From NCBI RefSeq assembly GCF_042683045.1, contig NZ_JBHUIT010000017.1, positions 62,001-126,000 on the forward strand: 64,000 nt of DNA, in the 5' to 3' direction. Positions 53,415-62,262 of this stretch are shown piece by piece. Made by a program: the position numbers and the translations under genes. Numbering within the stretch: position 1 is the stretch's first letter; each line of letters opens with the position of its first letter. The notes under the pieces are model-generated. The model was not told the origin of the DNA, made no database searches, and was given only the letters and a program-made list of their open reading frames with translations. The DNA is from Luteolibacter algae. Its GTDB lineage: Bacteria; Verrucomicrobiota; Verrucomicrobiia; Verrucomicrobiales; Akkermansiaceae.

Positions 53415-54431
53415 CTAGGAAAAAAGGTTCCTGGCTGTATAGGCCATACCGATTGATGCGGCGGCATCTCCACCCTCGGCCCACTCAAAGCGTGTGGTGA
53501 TTTTTTCAGGCTCAATCGGACTATGGCGATAAACAGACCAGGCGCGCTCGGTAAAGCCCTCGCGAATCCATTCCATATATTGATCTCGGAATTTCGCCTC
53601 TGCCAGCCCGCCGCCGATGACCACGAGCCCCGGATCCAAGGTCCGCACGACGTCTGCAATACCATAGCCGAGAATGTAGCCTTGTTGCTTGAAAAGCTGG
53701 CAGGCGAGAGCATCGCCTTTCTCGGCCAAGGTCCGGAGCTGGAACGCCTTTTCCTCGATATTGGAGTCCGGGCAATTGAGCATGTGGCTCTCCCATGCGG
53801 GTTTGCGCAGTTCGATTTCCAGGCGGCGACGCAACGCTACAAGCGAGACCCAGGCTTCCAGGCACCCTTTCAGCCCGCAGGTGCAGGCTGGCAGGCTCCC
53901 ATCCTCTTCCATGAATGGCACGGAAACGTGGCCAACCTCCAGCGCCAGCCCATTGGCACCTTCATAAAGCGTTCCACCGGGTAGGACAAAACCACCTCCC
54001 AAACCAGTCCCGGGAGCCACGAGTAACAGTGCTCCATCATGATTGCCGCGGATTGAATACTCACCTACGGCCGCCGCGTTACAATCATTCGTCATATTCA
54101 CCGGGATACCCAGCCGTTCGTGCAGCTTCCCGCAAATGTCTGTGCCGACCCAGTCATCGCCTAGATTGGCCTTGCCCCAGATTACTCCACCGGAAGAGGG
54201 CGCGGGGACGTCCAGGCCGATCCCGCCAATATCTCCGCGCGAAATTCCGGCATGATTTGTCAGTGCATCCAGAGCTGTTTCCAGCTGTAAAAATGTCGCC
54301 TCATATCCCTCTTTGACATGGCTGCGGACTTCCACGATCGGTCCGACTTGCTCCGCCGAGGAGTTTATAATGACTGCCTTGATCGTGGAGCCTCCAATAT
54401 CAAGACCTACAAAATGCTTGGGTTTAGACAT
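53415..54431 (-). CDS. ROK-family sugar kinase (glucokinase-like)
   Basis: Predicted 338 aa. ATP motif GLDIGGSTIKAVI (residues about 9-21), the sugar-binding NDCNAAAVGE, and the zinc signature CTCGLKGCLEAW (about 182-193) are intact. VVIGGGLAEAKF is the second ATP motif. It would phosphorylate glucose or another hexose. It precedes nspC on the same strand (88-base gap) and follows thiD (79-base gap). Confidence 0.9.
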   Translation of the reverse strand: MSKPKHFVGLDIGGSTIKAVIINSSAEQVGPIVEVRSHVKEGYEATFLQLETALDALTNHAGISRGDIGGIGLDVPAPSSGGVIWGKANLGDDWVGTDICGKLHERLGIPVNMTNDCNAAAVGEYSIRGNHDGALLLVAPGTGLGGGFVLPGGTLYEGANGLALEVGHVSVPFMEEDGSLPACTCGLKGCLEAWVSLVALRRRLEIELRKPAWESHMLNCPDSNIEEKAFQLRTLAEKGDALACQLFKQQGYILGYGIADVVRTLDPGLVVIGGGLAEAKFRDQYMEWIREGFTERAWSVYRHSPIEPEKITTRFEWAEGGDAAASIGMAYTARNLFS

Positions 54432-54510
54432 GATCTAAACTGCTGCTGCAGACCATCGTGAGTCAAGATACAAGCGCGACCGGAATGGAATCCGGGAAAA
54501 GGTAAATCGT

Positions 54511-55332
54511 TTAGACGACTCCCTGATTCAATGCATAAATCGTTTCGCCGTTGGGTCCGGAAATCGAGTAAGAACTTGCCAGGCAGGCATTGAGGTAGGT
54601 TTTGGCGATTGAGCATGCCTCTGGCAATGTCCGACCCAACGCAAGAGCTGAGGCGACGGCTGCAGCCAGTGTGCAACCGGTGCCGTGGGACGCTTTTACC
54701 TTGAGCCGTGGAGAAGTGAATGAATGAAAATTGCCCTCATCAAAGAGTATATCGGTGCACTCCTCCTCATTGAGATGGCCGCCTTTTAGTAAAACCGCGC
54801 AGTTGTATTGTCCGGCCAGCTTCTCCGCAGCCCGTTTCATGGCAGTGAGCGATTCAATCTTTTCACCTAGAAGAGTTTCGGCTTCCGGCAAGTTTGGAGT
54901 GATAAGGTATGCCAGCGGGAGAAGGCGATCCCGGTAACTCGCAACGGCCTCCGCTTCCAGAAGGCTGGCGCCTGTCGAAGCGACCATTACGGGATCAATC
55001 ACAAGTTTTGTGTTTCGGTGCTTGCTGAAGATGTCAGCCACACAGTTCACGTGCTCCGCAGAGCCAAGCATACCGGTTTTTACAACTTCGAGCGGAAACG
55101 TCTCCATCATGAGACAAATTTGATCTTCCATCATTTCCGGCGCGACCGGATCGACTCGGCGCACGATATTTGCGGTTTCCGAGACAATGCATGTGACTGC
55201 TGTAAGTCCATGGAGATGAAAGTGTTGGAAGGTTTTTAGATCTGCCTGTAACCCTGCGCCAGCTGAGCAATCGGAGCCGGCGATCGTTAGAATTGGCCGG
55301 ATCCCGGGTTGATTTGATGTGCTTTTGTACAT
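54511..55332 (-). CDS. thiD: Hydroxymethylpyrimidine/phosphomethylpyrimidine kinase
   Basis: Predicted 273 aa. The ribokinase fold has ILTIAGSDCSAGAGLQADLKTF (residues about 14-35), VIDPVMVASTG, LITPNLPEAE, LLKGGHL, and HGTGCTLAAAVASALALG, including the anion hole and catalytic Cys/Gly region. It phosphorylates HMP twice for thiamine synthesis. No other thi gene is next to it. Confidence 0.95.
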   Translation of the reverse strand: MYKSTSNQPGIRPILTIAGSDCSAGAGLQADLKTFQHFHLHGLTAVTCIVSETANIVRRVDPVAPEMMEDQICLMMETFPLEVVKTGMLGSAEHVNCVADIFSKHRNTKLVIDPVMVASTGASLLEAEAVASYRDRLLPLAYLITPNLPEAETLLGEKIESLTAMKRAAEKLAGQYNCAVLLKGGHLNEEECTDILFDEGNFHSFTSPRLKVKASHGTGCTLAAAVASALALGRTLPEACSIAKTYLNACLASSYSISGPNGETIYALNQGVV

Positions 55333-55373
55333 TGTTTCTTGATTCTTTGGCTTTGCATTTCAATTCTTCTCCT

Positions 55374-55760
55374 ATGCCCAATGACATCAAGGAATTTGAA
55401 GGCCTCCGCGTCAAAGTCGATGATGTCATCTATATGCCCAGTCTAGACGCGCCGCCCGAGAGGCCGCATCCCTTCGTATATTTTATTTCTATTTTCAACA
55501 ACTCGCCACAGCCGGTCACGATCCGGGGTAGAAAGTGGGTGGTGGTGGAAGATGAGAGGGATACGACAGTCGTCGAGGGTGACGGAGTGGTGGGACAGTA
55601 TCCGCTGATTGAGGCGGGACAGCATTTTTCCTATAACAGCTATCACGTGGTTGGGAAGGCGGCACGGGTCTCCGGAGCTTTTTTTGCCGAGCTGGAGAAC
55701 GGTGAACTTGTGTATGTCCGGATTCCGGAGTTTCGCCTGGAAATCCCCACCTGGGCATAA
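55374..55760 (+). CDS. apaG: ApaG protein
   Basis: Predicted 128 aa from MPNDIKEFEGLRVKVDDVI, near the usual 125 aa. The fibronectin-III-like ApaG pattern includes FVYFISIFNNSPQPVTIRGRKWVV (with the RxW), GVVGQYPLIEAGQHFSYNSYH and FFAELENGELVYVRIPEF. It has been linked to Co2+ resistance and Mg2+/phosphate binding. Function remains uncertain. A symmetric terminator follows. Confidence 0.93.
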   Translation: MPNDIKEFEGLRVKVDDVIYMPSLDAPPERPHPFVYFISIFNNSPQPVTIRGRKWVVVEDERDTTVVEGDGVVGQYPLIEAGQHFSYNSYHVVGKAARVSGAFFAELENGELVYVRIPEFRLEIPTWA

Positions 55761-55762
55761 AA

Positions 55763-55795
55763 AAGAGACTCTCCGGAATATTTGGAGAGTCTCTT
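55763..55795. terminator. Symmetric terminator between apaG and the RRM gene
   Basis: AAGAGACTCTCC / GGAGAGTCTCTT (55763-55774 with 55784-55795), a perfect 12-bp stem between convergent genes. It may serve both strands. Confidence 0.8.
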
Positions 55796-55831
55796 AGTCT
55801 CTTATAAAGGCGCCTGCTGGCGTAAGTTGGA

Positions 55832-56815
55832 TCAATTCACCGGCTGATCCTTAATGGACTCGGGCGTATCGGCTTCCGGGGAAAATTCCTCGGTAGGGAC
55901 CTGCGCACGGTGATCCTCCACCTTAACGGTTTCTGTGGTGATTTCCGGAGTTTTCTCGACTTCCTGCTTGGCTGGAGCCTCGTCGAGGAGGGAGGTGACT
56001 TCTTCTTTCACAGGTTCCAGAGGTGCCAGAGGCGGCATTTCCTGGTTCTGGGTTTGGTTCTGTTCTTCGTCTTTCTCCGCATCCGCGTGATCCTGGGATT
56101 TCGCCCCGGAAACGGTCAACTTGCGGCCCATGAAAAACTGATCGTGAAGAACTTCCACGGTGCGTTTCGCTTCATCGATATCTAGCATCTCGATAAAACC
56201 ATAGCCTTTGGAGCGATGGGTATTACGATTGTAAACGATTTCCACGCGGCGCACGGGTCCGACTCCTTTGAAGAGCTCTTCCAGATCGCTCTCGGTGACA
56301 TCGTAGGAAAGGTTGCCAACATAGACACGGCGGTTTTCCACGGTTGCCGGGTCTCCGCCGCGAGGACGGTTGTTTTGTTTTTTACCGCGTCCACCAGCTT
56401 CGTTTTTACGGCGGGGCGAGTCTCCCTTTGCTCCTTCGCCAGAGTCTTGGCTGCGGGCATCGCGCGTTTTGCTGCGGCGTGGCTCTTTACTTTTCTTTGG
56501 CTGGCTCGCATCCGGCCGGCGCTCCGGGCGCGGCGGACGCACCGGTTCTTTGTAGAGACCGAGGGTCTTGAGCAGTTTCTGCCACCAGTTCAGCTTGATT
56601 GGAGCTGGCATCGGACGGCGTTGTGGTTTTCCGGTGTTCTGGCGGGCTCCGCCGGAGCGGGTGCCTCCTTCTCGCTTTCCTCCGCCGGACTGACGTCCGT
56701 CGGGCTTTCTGCGCTCGGAATTGTTATTGTTGTTATTACGGCGGTTTTGGCCTCCGCGTGAGCGGCGGCGACGGCTATCTCCCGATTCGCGGGAGTTCTC
56801 AGGTGCGTTTGACAT
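55832..56815 (-). CDS. RRM-domain RNA-binding protein with disordered arms
   Basis: Predicted 327 aa. The first 160 residues are disordered and rich in Arg/Asn/Gly/Pro (RRRSRGGQNRRNNNNNN). One RRM occupies about 163-245, with RNP2 VYVGNLSY and RNP1 KGYGFIEM. The C-terminal 80 residues are acidic (Glu/Asp, Pro). Bacterial single-RRM proteins bind mRNA in cyanobacteria, where they help localise transcripts. Role here unknown. It has a long upstream region. Confidence 0.85.
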   Translation of the reverse strand: MSNAPENSRESGDSRRRRSRGGQNRRNNNNNNSERRKPDGRQSGGGKREGGTRSGGARQNTGKPQRRPMPAPIKLNWWQKLLKTLGLYKEPVRPPRPERRPDASQPKKSKEPRRSKTRDARSQDSGEGAKGDSPRRKNEAGGRGKKQNNRPRGGDPATVENRRVYVGNLSYDVTESDLEELFKGVGPVRRVEIVYNRNTHRSKGYGFIEMLDIDEAKRTVEVLHDQFFMGRKLTVSGAKSQDHADAEKDEEQNQTQNQEMPPLAPLEPVKEEVTSLLDEAPAKQEVEKTPEITTETVKVEDHRAQVPTEEFSPEADTPESIKDQPVN

Positions 56816-57239
56816 GTTATCGCATGGGTCTGTGTTTTACGGACGGCCCGGCGCGGCGGGTTTTGATTCCCCGGCGTTGCAGAAACTGAACTGCGTGCAA
56901 TCGTTGCGGCTACCGATCGCCAGCTTAATGGTGCTGGGCCAAGCCCCCGCAACTGTTGCGGAAAAGGTCTTGGAAGGACCGGTGGCCAGCGATTTGCGCC
57001 GCCATCCGTGAGTCAGTGAGTCCCGGATTTCCTGGCATGCCTTAAGAATCCGTGTTCTTGGATGAGAAACGGATGTGTTTGGAAAAAGGGTGCCGGATGC
57101 GGACATCAGAGATTAGGGGACTCCTGCTCGCGCGGCAACGTAGGGAGGAAAGGAACTTTGGCAAGGAGATTGCGGTATGCGATTGTTGCTGGAACCGGCA
57201 GGTTGTAGAACTTTCAGGGAATTTTGAGCGGCTTTTGTT
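56816..57239. other. Long intergenic region with a cobalamin-riboswitch-like segment on the plus strand
   Basis: A 424-bp gap between two minus-strand genes. On the plus strand it has a CCCGCAACTGT block (56946-56956) inside a CCGCAA/TTGCGG hairpin, preceded by GGTGCTGGGCC, and followed by a GAGTCCCGGATTTCCTGGCA block near 57017-57036. These partly match the conserved blocks of cobalamin riboswitches. The upstream GGGAA and CCGGTG blocks were not found, and no plus-strand gene follows. The promoter of the RRM gene must also be here. Confidence 0.3.
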
Positions 57240-59951
57240 TTAGATTTCCCGGAAAGCTTCAATGAACGGTCTGTTTTGTGAGAGCAGCGCGAAATCATCG
57301 TATTTGACCTTGTCCGCGGGAGGCCAGAAATGGTTATTCGCAATGGATCCGATAATCCAATCCGCACAGGCACGGGCCGATTCCAGATCATCCTCGGAAA
57401 AACTGTCCCAGGTGGTGAATTTTACATTGTCCTCGGTTTTGCCAAGGTGGACATAGCAAGGAATAGGGAGCTGTCCTCCGCTGTCGATGCTTTCCGCGAG
57501 GGCGTAGAGTGGCAGTTGTAAATTTTTCCAAAGGAAATCAACGGATTTTCCCTTGGAATCAATGCCATTCTGGTATGCGGGTGCATCCTCAGGGATATGG
57601 ACCGGCCGCTTGGTCCTGGCGGTAACCTTTTGCCTGTGTTCGGACTCGATGGATTTCACATCGCCTGTTTTGTAATCGATCACACGGAGCTGCCCGGTTT
57701 TGCGATGGCGATCCACACGATCAATAATTCCAGACAAGAGGAATTCACCGGAAGGAATGGAGATTTTACGCTCCACGTGGATGATTTCCCATCCTTCAGC
57801 GGAGGAAATCGCCTGCTGGTTGGCAAACCATTTAAGCCGTTGGAGTATCGATTGCGCTTGGATCCGGATTGCAAGCGGAGGTTTCCGTCCGAAATCCCGT
57901 AGGATGATATCGTCGATCGTGCCTGCGAGATAGGCTGAAATTTTACCAGCATCCGTCAACTGCCTCGCGTCCGGATCCTTGGCCCAGATTTCCAATGCGC
58001 TATGAGCCATTGAACCAAAGTCCCGGGCATTCATTTCTCGCCGATCCGGTTCCGGCAGGCTCATACGGACGAGGTGCTTCAGGTAAAAACGGAAAGGACA
58101 TGAAAGATAATCCTTCAGAGCGGTGATGCTGATCCGCTGCCGCGTCGCTGCGGAAGGAGCCTGCCATTTCCAATCGCGGGTCCAGATGAGATCGGATTCC
58201 GGAGGCTCGATCTCGCGGAAGAGGTTTTTTACCGAGCTGACGAGCCTCTCACGCGGAACTTGCAACAAGAGCCTCGACGGCAGGAAGGTTTCGCCGCCAA
58301 GACCGTTCTTGCAGCAGAAAAGATGGACCGTGCCCCTGGTTTCACGCATCCGCAACATCGCATGCAGCAAATAGGCGTCCCGGGCATGTCTGTCTGCATC
58401 TGTGTTGAGCTGCAAAGTCTGACGGATTTTTTCCGAAAGCCACGGCTCGCCGCCGGAACGGGAGGGAACGAGGGTTTCATTCATCCCACAGATCACCAAA
58501 TGCTCTCCCGGCTCGAAAAGCAGCTCCAACCAGCCCTGGACATCGATAACCCGGTCGGTGGGAGGTTGGGCTGGATTGATGGGGAGTTCTGAGAGGAGAA
58601 GCTGTAGCCAAAAGACATGGCTGCGGTTGAGCTTGGCGAAGATGGGGGACGCCGGGAGGAGGAAATCTCCGATATACGAGAGCGTATGGCGTGAACTCTC
58701 ATCGCGGATGTCCAAGGCTTTGAGATGTGTCTCCAGGGCACTCGGGAAGTCATTGCCTAAGAAAGCTTGTCGTTGGGTAAGTAAGCCGGAGACGGTGGCG
58801 TGAAGTTCCGCGCACTCGGGCTGATCCATTTTAGCAAGTAAGTTTAGAAGAGCTGGAGGCTCCACCGCCGGATGTTTGTCGCGGATTTTGTTCAGCGTCT
58901 GAAGTTTTTGAGCACGCTTACCGCAGATTATTGATGAGCATTCCGGAAGTGTAAGAAGGGTGGCTAGATTTCGTGAATCTGGTTTCGCCAGCCAGTTTTT
59001 CCAGGCGTGCAACCAGCGGACAAGAGCTTGGGGCGGTTGGCTTGATGCCGGATGAAACGCATTCCAGCCATTCTCGGTGAAAATCTTGGCTAAAAGTGTG
59101 CCTGTCTGATCGTCGGCGCTACCGAGAGCGATTTTAGAGGAGCAGGCAGCAATGTTGGCAACCGCTTGAAAAGCTGCTTCCGCCTGCGTGTTTGGATCCG
59201 CGAGGATAGCGACCTGCGGCGAGGAGGGGAGGTCCCGGTCCGCCCAGCTGGATAAGGGGAGACCAAGTTCTGAGAAGTGATCTTGTTCATCGGACGGTGC
59301 TGCAATGAGGGATAGAACTTCACCCTCATAGCTTTCCAGTGCCTTCGTCAGGCAGGGAGGCATCTCGGTGATTCCCGCAAGGATGATCTTGCTGAAATGC
59401 GTGGGAAGATGGAATTCCGTGCGCAATGCCGTTGAGCGGGAAGTAAAACCCCAGGAGGCAAGTCGCTTCTCCGCTAGATTTTCCAATCTGGAAAGGCTTT
59501 CCCATCGATCAGCCTCCGGTGTATCGGCGAGAAATTTCGAGGCGGTAAACAGATTGTGAAGATGATCCTGAAGCGTAGTTCTCAGTGATACGATCTCGCC
59601 GGCGAGCGATTCCGCCCAATCCTTGGTGGTTGGGGGGCTTGGAAATAATGCGGCGTATGCTTTCCATTCGTCTGGAGATATGGATTCAAGAACTTCAATC
59701 CATGCGATTCTCTCTATCCATGAGGGAGCAATAGTAGGCTCCGTCAAATGCAATAGAGCACCCGGAGTGGTGACATTTGGAGCGAGTATTGCAGTGGCAG
59801 ATTCTGCCAGCGCTTCACGTAGCATCCGCCCGCTTTGGGATGTAGGAACAATGACCAGGGTTTCCGCAAGCGAGTCACACCGATTGAGAAGGTGATCAAC
59901 TAGCTGAGGCTGGAAGGGGGAATCGAAACCTAAAAAGATCCGCTGCGGCAT
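57240..59951 (-). CDS. AddB/RecB-like PD-(D/E)xK nuclease protein
   Basis: Predicted 903 aa. The N-terminal part has helicase-like fold remnants (IILAGITEMPPCL and LVICGMNETLVPSR) without a clear Walker A, as in AddB. The C-terminal nuclease domain has CPFRFYLKHLV, GSMAHSALEIW, and SGIIDRVDRHRKTGQLRVIDYKTG with the catalytic Asp, Asp and Lys. AddB cooperates with AddA in double-strand break repair. No addA gene was found beside it, so it may work alone or with a distant partner. Confidence 0.8.
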   Translation of the reverse strand: MPQRIFLGFDSPFQPQLVDHLLNRCDSLAETLVIVPTSQSGRMLREALAESATAILAPNVTTPGALLHLTEPTIAPSWIERIAWIEVLESISPDEWKAYAALFPSPPTTKDWAESLAGEIVSLRTTLQDHLHNLFTASKFLADTPEADRWESLSRLENLAEKRLASWGFTSRSTALRTEFHLPTHFSKIILAGITEMPPCLTKALESYEGEVLSLIAAPSDEQDHFSELGLPLSSWADRDLPSSPQVAILADPNTQAEAAFQAVANIAACSSKIALGSADDQTGTLLAKIFTENGWNAFHPASSQPPQALVRWLHAWKNWLAKPDSRNLATLLTLPECSSIICGKRAQKLQTLNKIRDKHPAVEPPALLNLLAKMDQPECAELHATVSGLLTQRQAFLGNDFPSALETHLKALDIRDESSRHTLSYIGDFLLPASPIFAKLNRSHVFWLQLLLSELPINPAQPPTDRVIDVQGWLELLFEPGEHLVICGMNETLVPSRSGGEPWLSEKIRQTLQLNTDADRHARDAYLLHAMLRMRETRGTVHLFCCKNGLGGETFLPSRLLLQVPRERLVSSVKNLFREIEPPESDLIWTRDWKWQAPSAATRQRISITALKDYLSCPFRFYLKHLVRMSLPEPDRREMNARDFGSMAHSALEIWAKDPDARQLTDAGKISAYLAGTIDDIILRDFGRKPPLAIRIQAQSILQRLKWFANQQAISSAEGWEIIHVERKISIPSGEFLLSGIIDRVDRHRKTGQLRVIDYKTGDVKSIESEHRQKVTARTKRPVHIPEDAPAYQNGIDSKGKSVDFLWKNLQLPLYALAESIDSGGQLPIPCYVHLGKTEDNVKFTTWDSFSEDDLESARACADWIIGSIANNHFWPPADKVKYDDFALLSQNRPFIEAFREI

Positions 59952-60035
59952 GGAGTAAGCATGAGCCGGGGATTCCCAACTTCCAATGCCGAAGCAGGAA
60001 TATTTACAATCACATGGATCTGGAAATCATGAGAC

Positions 60036-60069
60036 AAAAAAAGCGAGGGCCGATTGGACCTCGCTTTTT
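60036..60069. terminator. Terminator after rpsU
   Basis: AAAAAGCGAGG / CCTCGCTTTTT (60038-60048 with 60059-60069), with A and T tails on both sides; 42 bases past the rpsU stop on the minus strand. Confidence 0.9.
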
Positions 60070-60110
60070 GGAACTGGACTGGCCGCCGTAAGAGACGGCC
60101 GAGAATGTGA

Positions 60111-60344
60111 TCAATCGTTGGTGAGATCAACCGTCTCTGCTGGTGCGGCAGCTGTGCTGAAACGCCATCTTACTTTGTTGCGCTTGGAAGCGGTGCGAAG
60201 TTTACGTTGCTTGCGCTCGGTAGGGGTTTCGAATGCACGACGGCGGCGCATTTCCTCAAGAATTCCTTCGGAATCAAGTTTGGTTTTGAGGCGTTTGAGA
60301 GCGCGATCGACTGGCTCTCCTTTTTTTACGTTTACTCCACGCAT
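60111..60344 (-). CDS. rpsU: 30S ribosomal protein S21
   Basis: Predicted 77 aa, close to the bS21 family. It starts MRGVNVKKGEPVDRALKRLKTKLDSEG and continues with RRRRAFETPTERKQRKLR. The C-terminal tail (about 15 residues, Ala/Thr/Asp-rich) is longer than in E. coli. It lies between the AddB-like nuclease and tsf. Confidence 0.93.
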   Translation of the reverse strand: MRGVNVKKGEPVDRALKRLKTKLDSEGILEEMRRRRAFETPTERKQRKLRTASKRNKVRWRFSTAAAPAETVDLTND

Positions 60345-60444
60345 GCTGATAATTTTTCGTTGGTTGTAAGTCTAAATCTTTTGTCTGGGGGCGGTGTTTG
60401 GCCTACTCGGTATGGTAAGTCAAGCCGGAAACACCGTGGTTTCA

Positions 60445-61311
60445 TTACTCGCCGAGACCGAAACGGACGAAGCGGGTGACGGTAAGGGTGTCGCCGAGCT
60501 CTTTGCCTTTTTGCTCAAGAAGCTGGGAGATGGTGACATCCGGATCCTTCACGAAGCCTTGCTCAAGGAAGCAGGATTCAGCAAAGAACTTTGCCAATTG
60601 GCCTTTGAGGATGTTTTCGATGATATTTTCCGGTTTGCCTTGTTCAATAAGACGGACGCGGAAGATTTCCTTTTCGGCATCCACGATATCGGAAGGAATG
60701 TCTTCGCGGGAAAGGCCTTTCGGGGCGGATGCTGCGATGTGGAGGGTGAGGTTCTTGATCAGCTCCTGGAACTCAGGCTTGGAAGCGGTTTCGCTATTGG
60801 TGGTGCCGACTTCGAGAAGAACACCCACTTTGCCACCAAGGTGGATGTAAGATGCCACGATGCCGCCCGGAGCCGCATCGAAACGAACGTATTTGCGAAG
60901 CTGGAGATTTTCTCCAAGCTCTACAACCTTTACTTTGACGAAGTCACCGATATTGCTCTGGCCATGGGAGACAGCAAGTGCTGCTTCATGGTCTGCTGCA
61001 TCGGAGGCTGCAAGTTTGTCCGCGATGTCAGCGACAAATGCCTGGAAGTTTTCGTTTTTGGAAACGAAGTCGGTCTCGCAGTTTACTTCGAGCAGAATGC
61101 CGGTGGATGCGGAATCGTTGACCCGGGCGGTGATGATGCCTTCATTGGCCTCACGGTCGGATTTTGCACCGGCTTTTGCGATGCCGCGCTCGCGGAGGAG
61201 TTTGATGGACGCTTCGATATCGCCGTTGGTTTCTGTGAGGACTTTTTTGCAGTCCATCATGCCGGCATTGGTTTTATCGCGAAGTTCTTTTACGATTGAT
61301 GCGGTGATCAT
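60445..61311 (-). CDS. tsf: Elongation factor Ts
   Basis: Predicted 288 aa. Signature VKELRDKTNAGMMDCKKVL (residues about 8-26), then GIITARVND, LLEVNCETDFVSKNENF and the TDFVS core. It exchanges GDP on EF-Tu. It follows rpsB on the same strand after a hairpin, the classic rpsB-tsf order. Confidence 0.97.
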   Translation of the reverse strand: MITASIVKELRDKTNAGMMDCKKVLTETNGDIEASIKLLRERGIAKAGAKSDREANEGIITARVNDSASTGILLEVNCETDFVSKNENFQAFVADIADKLAASDAADHEAALAVSHGQSNIGDFVKVKVVELGENLQLRKYVRFDAAPGGIVASYIHLGGKVGVLLEVGTTNSETASKPEFQELIKNLTLHIAASAPKGLSREDIPSDIVDAEKEIFRVRLIEQGKPENIIENILKGQLAKFFAESCFLEQGFVKDPDVTISQLLEQKGKELGDTLTVTRFVRFGLGE

Positions 61312-61342
61312 AGGTGGAAGTTTGCTAGTTGGCAGTTATAAA

Positions 61343-61378
61343 AGAATGGAAAAACGGAGCCGATCGACTCCGTTTTCC
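61343..61378 (-). terminator. Hairpin/attenuator between rpsB and tsf
   Basis: GGAAAAACGGAG (61348-61359) pairs with CTCCGTTTTCC (61368-61378) with one bulged A. On the minus strand it is followed by ATTCTTTTAT. It lies 10 bases after the rpsB stop and 37 before the tsf start, so it is a likely partial terminator that sets the ratio of the two genes. Confidence 0.7.
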
Positions 61379-61387
61379 CAGAAATAA

Positions 61388-62071
61388 TTAGTTTTTGCGT
61401 GCCGCAACCATGCCATCGACCAAGTTTTGGAGGATGATGCGGATTGAGCGGATTGCATCGTCGTTACCAGGGATTGGATAATCGACTTTTGCTGGGTCTG
61501 CATTGGTATCGACGATGGCGACGATAGGAATGTTGAGACGGTGTGCTTCTGCAACGGCGATGGTCTCGCGGGCGGAATCAACGATCACGATGGCGTCTGG
61601 CTTTTTGTCGAGATCACGCACACCGCGAAGGTTGCGCAGGAGTTTTTCGCGCTCGCGGCCGAGAGCTGCGAGTTCTTTTTTCGACATGGCTTTGAACTCA
61701 GGTTGTTTCTCGATGTTCTCGAGGTAGCGGAGACGCTCAACGGATTTGCGAACTGTTGTCGCATTGGTGAGCATGCCGCCGAGCCAGCGGTGATTGACAA
61801 AGTGTTGGCCGGTGGCTTCCGCAGCTTCGCGGATGGCATCCTGTGCCTGGCGTTTGCAGCCAACGAAAAGGATTTGTTTGTTTTTGCTAACGAGGTCTGC
61901 AAGGAACGCGGAAGCTTTGTCGAGCTGTTGTACAGTTTTCTCGAGGTTGATGATGTAGATGCCGCCTTTGTCCTTCATGAGGAAAGGCTTCATGCGTGGA
62001 TTCCACTTTTTCGTTTGGTGACCGTAATGGACGCCTGCGTCCACCATTTCTGCGATTAGTTCGTTGACCAT
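61388..62071 (-). CDS. rpsB: 30S ribosomal protein S2
   Basis: Predicted 227 aa. The motifs ELIAEMVDAGVHYGHQTKKWNPRMKPF, FVNHRWLGGMLTNATTVRKSV and LNIPIVAIVDTNADPAKVDYPIPGNDDA are uS2 signatures. It ends soon after the last one, so it is a little shorter than in E. coli (241 aa). First gene of the rpsB-tsf operon. Confidence 0.97.
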   Translation of the reverse strand: MVNELIAEMVDAGVHYGHQTKKWNPRMKPFLMKDKGGIYIINLEKTVQQLDKASAFLADLVSKNKQILFVGCKRQAQDAIREAAEATGQHFVNHRWLGGMLTNATTVRKSVERLRYLENIEKQPEFKAMSKKELAALGREREKLLRNLRGVRDLDKKPDAIVIVDSARETIAVAEAHRLNIPIVAIVDTNADPAKVDYPIPGNDDAIRSIRIILQNLVDGMVAARKN

Positions 62072-62262
62072 AATATATATTTGTTTCCCGTCTTGAAACA
62101 GATCGGGCGATTTTGAAGTCCTACCACTTGGTATTCCTGCCAGACTTCGTTGCTTTGATGTGGCTTAGCGGGGGCGCGGAGATACGTGCTCGAAAGAAAA
62201 AGGGCAAGTCTTTTCCTCGGTTTTGGCAGAGGAATAGTTGGAATGGCAGGAGTAAGGGTAGA

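Noticed and set aside
56860..56890. tRNA-like T-arm (GGG TTTTGATT CCCC)
   Set aside because: The T-loop lacks TTC, and no matching anticodon, D-arm or acceptor stem was found.
57052..57243. 63-aa plus-strand frame after the riboswitch-like segment
   Set aside because: It would be the only sense gene for the riboswitch-like segment, but it has no recognisable motif and overlaps the end of the nuclease gene.
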